Source: Alphaproteobacteria bacterium (GTDB lineage: Bacteria > Pseudomonadota > Alphaproteobacteria > Sphingomonadales > Sphingomonadaceae). From it: a stretch of DNA of 11,372 nt. The notes beneath the pieces are model-generated. The model searched no databases. It was not told the origin of the DNA and saw nothing but the letters and a program-made list of their open reading frames with translations. The DNA lies in assembly GCA_016650315.1 (NCBI GenBank), contig JAENVZ010000313.1, positions 1 to 11,372 on the forward strand. The letters run 5' to 3'. This document shows, piece after piece, positions 5,734-11,372 of the stretch. Made by a program: the position numbers and the translations under genes. The number at the start of each line of letters is the position of its first letter. Position 1 is the stretch's first letter.

Positions 5734-8700
5734 CTAGCTTTGAAGGCCGGGTTTGTGAAGTGCCAGAAGAGCGGAGGGCAGAACAATCATTTTCGGGCCG
5801 CTGGTGTAAAGCAGCGCCGCTTCAACCGTCTTGTCGGGAAAAATCACCTCCAGCGCGGCGGCATAGGCGGCCATTTGGCGCAAGTGCGGGCGCGGGACAT
5901 CGGCAGCATCGAGAGGAACCTTGCGACCGGTCTTGAAATCAACGACGCGGACCTGCGTTGGTGTCACGCACAAACGGTCGACCGTACCAGCAATAACATC
6001 CTCCCCCACAATTGCGGCGATAGGCGCTTCGGCCAGTGCGTCGGGCGCAAACAGATCAGCAAAAGCGGGATCATCAAGCACCGCAAGCGCACTCTGGACA
6101 ATATCGTGCCTGATGACAGTATCGGTCACACCTTGCGCGCGCAAAAGCCATGTATCCGCGGCGGCGTGACGATCCTTCGGCGGCACCGCAGGCAAGCGTT
6201 CGTAAAGGGCGTGCAACCATTTCCCCCGTTCAGCGGCGGCGCGCATGGCCATAGATGGCGGCGGATTGGGAACGCTGTCCTCTTCCTGCGCGGATGGGGC
6301 CAGAGGGCGCGGCGGGCGGGCCTCGACGGGCGCGGGCTGTTTCAGCCAGACAGGCAAATTCTGTGCGGGTTCTGCTGACGCCACATCGCTGGCTTCGATC
6401 TTTTTGGGCGGGAAAATCGTGTCACCGCGATAAATACGCTGCGCGTTCCAGCGAACCGACTCTTCTCGCTCAACACCCAGCCGATCCATCGCCCGATCAA
6501 TTTTGGCATACCAGCTTTGTTCAGGCGGCACGCCATCTGCGCGGGGGCCAAGGGAGCCGCCAATCACCAGCTTTTCCTCTGCCCTGGTCAGCGCGACATA
6601 AAGCAACCGCCAATGTTCCTGCATTTCGGCCAGTTCGGCATCCTGCGCCGCTTGTTCGATAGCGCCGAATTTTTCCGCGCGCCTGACCGGAAGCACGGGC
6701 AGCTTTCCCCTGCCCTCACCCGCTTCCCAATCGAATCCGCGCATATTTCCCATCGCCTTGGGATCGACCGTGGCATCGGCAAGAATGACCATCGGCGCCT
6801 GTAATCCCTTTGCGCCATGGACGGTCAGGACACGGACGGCATCGCCCTGCGCCGCCGCGTCGCGGACAATGTCGACATCGCCCCGGTCGAACCAGTCAAT
6901 GAACATTTGCAGCGAGGGATGGGAATCCCCTTCAAAGGCGATGGCGGCGTTGAGCAATTCCTCAATCGGGTCACGCGCCTCCGCGCCCAGCCGCCCCAGC
7001 AATTTGCGGCGGCCATCGAGCGGACCGGACAAGATATGCTCCAGATACCGATAGGGCGTAGTGAGGTCCGCCTGACCCAGCAAGGCATGAAGCGGCTCCA
7101 GCAGCCCGGTGCTGCCAAGCGTGCGGCGCAAATGGCTCCACAGGCCAACACCCTTGTCGCGACGGCCCCTGTCGAACAGATCATCCTGCGTCCATCCGAT
7201 CAGGGGAGAGACGAGAAGATTGGCGAGGTTGAGGTCATCCTCGGGCTGCAACACGAAACGCACCGCCGCCAGCAGGTCGCGCACGGCAAGCGGGGCATTC
7301 AGGCGAAGGCGGTCGATCCCTGCCACAGGCACGCCCTCTTCATAAAGGCGAGCAACGATGAGACGCGCTAGATCACTGCGCTTGCGCACCAGGATCATGA
7401 TGTCGCCTGCGCGCAACGGCCGCCCCTTGCTGTCCAGCATCATGTCCGACCTGATCCATTCCGCGATTTGCGCCGCCAGCCGCGCTGCATATTCGCGGAC
7501 GACATCGGTCAGCCATTCCTCCTCGCCCTCATCCTCACTGTCCTGATCGCCCAGGGACTGGGAAGAAACGGGATTCCACAGGATGACTTCGCCGGGGTGC
7601 TGAATGGCGCTTTCGTGGGTGACGGCCTCATCGGAAAGGCCCAGCGCAACGGAGCCAAGTTCGGCAACAACGGCATCGACCAGATCAAGAACCGGCGGCG
7701 TGGAGCGGAAGGACTGGACCAGCGACAGGTCGTGAAAACGCTGGTCCGCGATAAATGACCGTGCCGCAAACCCCTCCCTTGCACGTGCAAAGGCCTCTGG
7801 ACTTGTGCCCTGAAATCCGAAAATTGCCTGCTTGAAATCGCCAACCGCAAACAGGGTGCGGACCTTGTCATCCTTCGCCCCCATGCCTGAGAAATATTCC
7901 GAAGTAATGGCATCAACTATCTGCCATTGCATGAAATTTGTATCCTGCGCTTCATCCACTAATATGTGATCGGTGGTCTGATCCAGCTTATAGCGGATCC
8001 AATCGGCCATCCCGTTTTCATTAAGGAGAGACACCGTCTTGCGGATCAGGTCGTCGAAGTCGGTGGCCCCGGCAAGCCGCTTCGCATCGGCATAGGCCAG
8101 CGCATAGGCCCGACCCGCCGTCAGCGCCTGCGCAAAAAGATCGGACCATGCCGTGCGCGCCCGCAACTTCAACAGTGCATCGCAGGTTTCGGAGAGTCGC
8201 GCTGCCAACCCTTCATAGTCTGGCTCTGCATCAATCAGCTTTTGCGAATATTTGCGCGGTTCGCCCTTCCCGGTCCAGAACACCGAAAGCAATTCAGGAA
8301 GCGTGGCAACCCTCTCCTGGGGCGATACCGCCCGCCAACGGGCGATGATGTCGCAATGGCCAAGGGCAATCTTGCCGCCCCATGCGGCATTGGCAGCGGC
8401 AATGCGCGCAAGGGCATTCGTGTCGAAATCCGCGTCGAAATCCGCACAGGCCTTTGCGATTTCTGCGTCCACATTGCCGCTGGGAAGGTCAAGGGCCTGC
8501 CGCAGCCAGGGCTGAATGATGACGGGCAATGACGTCATGGCGTCAGGCGCCGATGCGCAACGGGCAAGAAAGCTTTCGGCTCCCTCCTCCCCCAGACGCA
8601 GACTAAGCGCCTGCATGTTCGTTATCAGCTCATGATCGCCTTGCGCTTCGGCACGCACGAGCAGGTCGGCAAGCGCGGCGCGCGCCATCGCCTTTTGTTC

Positions 8701-9162
8701 ACGCGGCTCCAACGGACGAAAACCGAGGGTCAGACCCGCTTCGATCGGAAAGGCCGACAGCAATGTCTGGCAGAAGCTGTGGATCGTCTGGATGCGGAGG
8801 CCGCCGCCGCTGGCATCCAGCACACTGGCGAACAGGGTCCGGGCGCGCTCCTGCGCCTCCGGTCCATAATCTTCGCCCAATGCTTTCAAATCCATGGCCA
8901 GCGCCGGACCATCCATCTGCACCCATGCAGCAAGCCGGTTGTGAATACGCTCGGCCATTTCCGCCGCCCCAGCCTTGGTAAAGGTCAGGCACAGGATATT
9001 TTCCGGGTTCACATCACGGCGCAGCAACAGGCGAAAAACGCGGGCGGTCAGCACATGGGTCTTGCCGGTGCCAGCCGACGCACTCAACCAGACATGATCG
9101 TCAGGGCGGGAGGCAAGGCTTTGGCTGCCCTTGAGCGGTTGCAGGGGCGTCAACAGGGTCAT
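5734..9162 (-). CDS. addA: Double-strand break repair helicase-nuclease subunit AddA
   Basis: This encodes a 1142-aa AddA of the alphaproteobacterial type. With AddB it resects double-strand ends to load RecA, the role RecBCD plays in E. coli. The UvrD-like (SF1A) helicase motifs are complete: Walker A SASAGTGKT (27-35, Lys34), Ia LTFTKAGAAEMAERI (59-73), II DEAQDT (403-408), III GDFKQAIFGFQG (441-452), IV QSFRS (483-487), V LTVHGAKGLQ (779-788), VI LYVALTRAEEKL (854-865). A proline-rich linker (about 939-971) leads to a RecB-type nuclease with His984 in GKWLH, Asp1062 in GTVDR, DFKTG (Asp1075, Lys1077) and QMAAY (Gln1096, Tyr1100), so it looks catalytically intact. I chose the ATG at 9162: it overlaps the addB stop as ATGA and follows AGGGGGG by 5 nt. 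An ATG at 9189 would add nine residues and a 31-bp overlap. Confidence 0.96.
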   Translation of the reverse strand: MTLLTPLQPLKGSQSLASRPDDHVWLSASAGTGKTHVLTARVFRLLLRRDVNPENILCLTFTKAGAAEMAERIHNRLAAWVQMDGPALAMDLKALGEDYGPEAQERARTLFASVLDASGGGLRIQTIHSFCQTLLSAFPIEAGLTLGFRPLEPREQKAMARAALADLLVRAEAQGDHELITNMQALSLRLGEEGAESFLARCASAPDAMTSLPVIIQPWLRQALDLPSGNVDAEIAKACADFDADFDTNALARIAAANAAWGGKIALGHCDIIARWRAVSPQERVATLPELLSVFWTGKGEPRKYSQKLIDAEPDYEGLAARLSETCDALLKLRARTAWSDLFAQALTAGRAYALAYADAKRLAGATDFDDLIRKTVSLLNENGMADWIRYKLDQTTDHILVDEAQDTNFMQWQIVDAITSEYFSGMGAKDDKVRTLFAVGDFKQAIFGFQGTSPEAFARAREGFAARSFIADQRFHDLSLVQSFRSTPPVLDLVDAVVAELGSVALGLSDEAVTHESAIQHPGEVILWNPVSSQSLGDQDSEDEGEEEWLTDVVREYAARLAAQIAEWIRSDMMLDSKGRPLRAGDIMILVRKRSDLARLIVARLYEEGVPVAGIDRLRLNAPLAVRDLLAAVRFVLQPEDDLNLANLLVSPLIGWTQDDLFDRGRRDKGVGLWSHLRRTLGSTGLLEPLHALLGQADLTTPYRYLEHILSGPLDGRRKLLGRLGAEARDPIEELLNAAIAFEGDSHPSLQMFIDWFDRGDVDIVRDAAAQGDAVRVLTVHGAKGLQAPMVILADATVDPKAMGNMRGFDWEAGEGRGKLPVLPVRRAEKFGAIEQAAQDAELAEMQEHWRLLYVALTRAEEKLVIGGSLGPRADGVPPEQSWYAKIDRAMDRLGVEREESVRWNAQRIYRGDTIFPPKKIEASDVASAEPAQNLPVWLKQPAPVEARPPRPLAPSAQEEDSVPNPPPSMAMRAAAERGKWLHALYERLPAVPPKDRHAAADTWLLRAQGVTDTVIRHDIVQSALAVLDDPAFADLFAPDALAEAPIAAIVGEDVIAGTVDRLCVTPTQVRVVDFKTGRKVPLDAADVPRPHLRQMAAYAAALEVIFPDKTVEAALLYTSGPKMIVLPSALLALHKPGLQS

Positions 9163-11372
9163 GTCTGCCCCCCTGCCCGGCCATACCATTCTTCCAGACG
9201 CATGAGCTGATCATAATCGCCATAGCTGGGAATTTCGGGATGAAGCTTCGCTGTGAAGGGCGCGTTGCCCGTCAGCCAAGTTTCCACCGCATCAATGAAA
9301 TGCGCTGCGGCTTCCTCCGTGAATGCATCGGTGACGATCTTGCCGCGCGCGCCCTTGGGATCGACCGGACTTTGGCGATAACCGAAACTGTCCGATTTTG
9401 GTTCCCGGCCCAGCGACCAATATTCGAAGGCGCTTGCCGTTTTGCCCTTTTCCAGCCCTTCAAATTCGCCCTGTTCGGCGATCAAGCCGAGCAGCCCCAG
9501 TTGCATGGAATAGCCCGCCGCAACCTGCTTGCCACTGGGGGGCTTGCCGGTCTTGTAATCGACAATGGCAAGGCTGCCGTCAGGCAGCATATCGATACGG
9601 TCGGCCTTGCCCGACAGATTGACACCCGCAATGGCCAAACGGCCCCATTTTTCCGCGAGCAGGGGTTTGCGGCCAGCCTTCAGGTCGTCCGCGACTTGCC
9701 GCGCGATCCAGTCGATCGCCTGCATCAGGCGCGGTTGCCACAGTGCGCGCATCAACGGGTGAGCGTCCGCGCCAGACAGCATAGTCATAGCACGCGGCGC
9801 AAGTTTGACCGGGTCCCAGTCATCTTCCTTCGCCCATTTTTCCAGCACATCATGCACCGCCGTGCCGCGCCAGGCGGCGCTGGGTTCGGCATCGACCGGG
9901 TCAAGCGCGGACAGGCCCAGCATTTTCCGGGCATAAAAGCTGTAGGGATCGGCTTTCAGGCGATCGACATCTGTAACGGCGATATCCCTTGGCCGCACTG
10001 CCACAGGCGGGCATGGCGCTGGCTGGCGGACCGGATCATGGCTGCCGGGGTCATCGATCATCGCGGCAAGGCGGCGATATTCCTGCGCCTCCCGCCATTG
10101 CGGCCCTGCCATGGCCTTCAGGCGCAACCAGAAACGCGAGGCAATGGCGGGCGCGCTTGCATCGCGTCTGGCGCGGGTAATCAGAACCTGCGGCGCGCCG
10201 AGCGCGTTGGCAAGATCATGGGCGGACAGGCCGATGCGGCGTTCAAGGCTGGGCAGGCCTAGCTCATGCCGGATTTTCGGTGCAAGCCACGGGTCTGGCG
10301 AGGGCAAGGCGGGCCATGTGCCCTCATTCAGCCCGCCCAATATCATCAGGTCGGATTGCTGCAGGCGGGCTTCAAGCAGGCCCAATATGGCGATACGCGG
10401 ATGACCGCCCTGCGGCGGACGAATGGCAACACCCGCCAGAACCTGTTCCACAAGGTAGGCAAAAGAGCGCGGATCGGTGTCTTTGGGGCCTTCGCCCGCC
10501 GCGCTTTCCATATCCGCAAAAACGGCAGCGGCTTGATGCCCCTGATGCCCGGCCCAGACCGCATCACCGGTCAGCGCGCCAACAACCTCCCGCAAGGCGG
10601 CAAACTGTGCAGAGAGTGACGGCGCAGCGGCAAATGCAGCTTCCAGCGGCGCAAGGATGGCACGAACCGGCGGCCACCATTCGCGCAATTTGGCGCGCAA
10701 GGATTCCTGGCGTGGTTCGCGGTTGGCAAGCAGATGGTCGATACCCGCAAGACCTGCAGGCGGTCGGGGACCGCGTAGCAACAGATCAAGGCGGCGCACC
10801 TGCTCCAGCCATGGCAGGCGCTCTTCCCCCGACCGGACCAGCGGATGCTTCAGCAGCGCAAGCAGCGCAACAGGGGCAAAGCGCTCAGCCGCCACCGATG
10901 CCACCGCCATCAACAGCGTGCCTGGGGGCAGTTCGGCAAGCGGACGGCCCGCACTGTCATCCGCCGCTATGCCCCAGCGTTTCAGGTGCGCGGACACACG
11001 GGTCGCAAGCGCGCGATCGGGCGTGATGAGCGCCGCCGTCCTGCCCGGCGTTTCCAATGCTTCACGCAGGGCGATGGCGATGGCCTGCGCTTCTTCCGCC
11101 GGGGTCGCCAGTTCAAGCGCACGCACGCCCGACAGGTTCCGGTCGGCGGTTTTCAGGTCCCGCCATTTCACCGTCAGCCGGGGCGGCAGCATGGCATTGG
11201 AAATGTTCCGGCTGCGCGGCGCGCGGGCGTCATGATCACTGCCCCAGCGCCAAAGCGCCACTTCATCACGGTGGACGCTCATGCGATCCAGCAACAGCTT
11301 GAGCGCAAATTGGGGATGGGTTTCAATCGCCCGTTTGCGGAAACCCGTGACCGGGTCGGGATCGAAGGGACC
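9159..11372 (-). CDS. addB: Double-strand break repair protein AddB, N-terminus cut by window edge
   Basis: The frame is open from the right edge (first codon GGT at 11370-11372) to the TGA at 9159-9161, giving 737 residues. Alphaproteobacterial AddB proteins are near 1000 aa, so I estimate about a quarter is missing, including the region of the degenerate Walker A. Visible parts are the helicase-like core, with GLLEARLQQSDLMILGGLNE (about 331-350 of the fragment) and ITRARR, and a C-terminal RecB-type nuclease with GTAVHDVLE (His507), GKADRID (Asp591), VDYKTGK (Asp605, Lys607) and Gln624. AddB is the partner of AddA; in studied AddAB enzymes the AddB helicase fold is inactive for unwinding and scans for Chi, while its nuclease cuts the other strand. 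Only one cysteine (in PAPCPP) is present, so the iron-sulfur cluster of Firmicute AddB cannot form. The TTG at 11294 is not the start. The stop overlaps addA by 4 bp. Confidence 0.95.
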   Translation of the reverse strand, partial: GPFDPDPVTGFRKRAIETHPQFALKLLLDRMSVHRDEVALWRWGSDHDARAPRSRNISNAMLPPRLTVKWRDLKTADRNLSGVRALELATPAEEAQAIAIALREALETPGRTAALITPDRALATRVSAHLKRWGIAADDSAGRPLAELPPGTLLMAVASVAAERFAPVALLALLKHPLVRSGEERLPWLEQVRRLDLLLRGPRPPAGLAGIDHLLANREPRQESLRAKLREWWPPVRAILAPLEAAFAAAPSLSAQFAALREVVGALTGDAVWAGHQGHQAAAVFADMESAAGEGPKDTDPRSFAYLVEQVLAGVAIRPPQGGHPRIAILGLLEARLQQSDLMILGGLNEGTWPALPSPDPWLAPKIRHELGLPSLERRIGLSAHDLANALGAPQVLITRARRDASAPAIASRFWLRLKAMAGPQWREAQEYRRLAAMIDDPGSHDPVRQPAPCPPVAVRPRDIAVTDVDRLKADPYSFYARKMLGLSALDPVDAEPSAAWRGTAVHDVLEKWAKEDDWDPVKLAPRAMTMLSGADAHPLMRALWQPRLMQAIDWIARQVADDLKAGRKPLLAEKWGRLAIAGVNLSGKADRIDMLPDGSLAIVDYKTGKPPSGKQVAAGYSMQLGLLGLIAEQGEFEGLEKGKTASAFEYWSLGREPKSDSFGYRQSPVDPKGARGKIVTDAFTEEAAAHFIDAVETWLTGNAPFTAKLHPEIPSYGDYDQLMRLEEWYGRAGGQT
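9168..9174 (-). promoter_or_regulatory. Shine-Dalgarno-like site deciding the addA start
   Basis: AGGGGGG on the minus strand lies 5 nt before the ATG at 9162, inside the end of addB. Together with the ATGA stop-start overlap it favours this start and suggests addA is translated by coupling to addB. Confidence 0.5.

Noticed and set aside
9163..9189. Nine-residue AddA extension starting at 9189
   Set aside because: It would need a 31-bp overlap with addB, whereas the ATG at 9162 gives the common ATGA overlap and is preceded by AGGGGGG. It cannot be excluded fully.
9240..10262. 340-codon open frame on the + strand opposite addB
   Set aside because: Antisense to a confident addB, with no recognisable domain and a shadow-like composition.
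1..11372. A novel defence or accessory system in this window
   Set aside because: All coding space is filled by recognisable housekeeping genes with intact family motifs. AddAB can act against foreign DNA ends but is a standard repair complex, and nothing around it suggests a dedicated system.

Overview
The window looks like an ordinary chromosomal segment of a GC-rich alphaproteobacterium, most likely a member of the Sphingomonadales (Sphingobium/Sphingopyxis/Novosphingobium-like). That placement is an inference. It rests on the alphaproteobacterial form of AddA/AddB, the style of the SecA and ArgJ proteins, high GC codon use, and a small CTCCTGC-GAAA-GCAGGAG intergenic hairpin repeat of a kind I associate with sphingomonad genomes. 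I see no mobile element, phage gene, CRISPR array, tRNA or rRNA.

Layout from left to right: (1) the 3' end of moaB (molybdenum cofactor synthesis, + strand) runs into the window and converges with secA across 17 bp. (2) secA (- strand, 911 aa) encodes the Sec translocase motor. (3) A 129-bp divergent intergenic region holds candidate promoters for secA and argJ and a perfect 12-bp palindrome. (4) argJ (+) and an inositol-monophosphatase-family gene (+) lie 5 bp apart as a two-gene unit. (5) A 107-bp convergent intergenic region carries a paired inverted hairpin repeat (BIME-like). (6) trxA, addA and addB lie on the - strand and are transcribed in the order addB-addA-trxA. addB runs off the right edge, so its N-terminus is missing. 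addB and addA overlap by 4 bp (ATGA), and trxA probably also has its own promoter.

Functionally the region is core housekeeping: cofactor synthesis, protein secretion, arginine biosynthesis, phosphate ester hydrolysis, thiol redox, and double-strand-break end processing by the AddAB helicase-nuclease. Nearly every base is assigned; no gene-free stretch exceeds about 130 bp. I found no convincing undescribed multi-gene system.

The points most worth a second look are a Cys-to-Arg change in the zinc-binding tail of SecA, the paired hairpin repeat between two convergent genes, a possible leaderless argJ mRNA, a G7 tract inside the candidate secA promoter spacer, and an AddB that keeps nuclease motifs but has no cysteine set for an iron-sulfur cluster.
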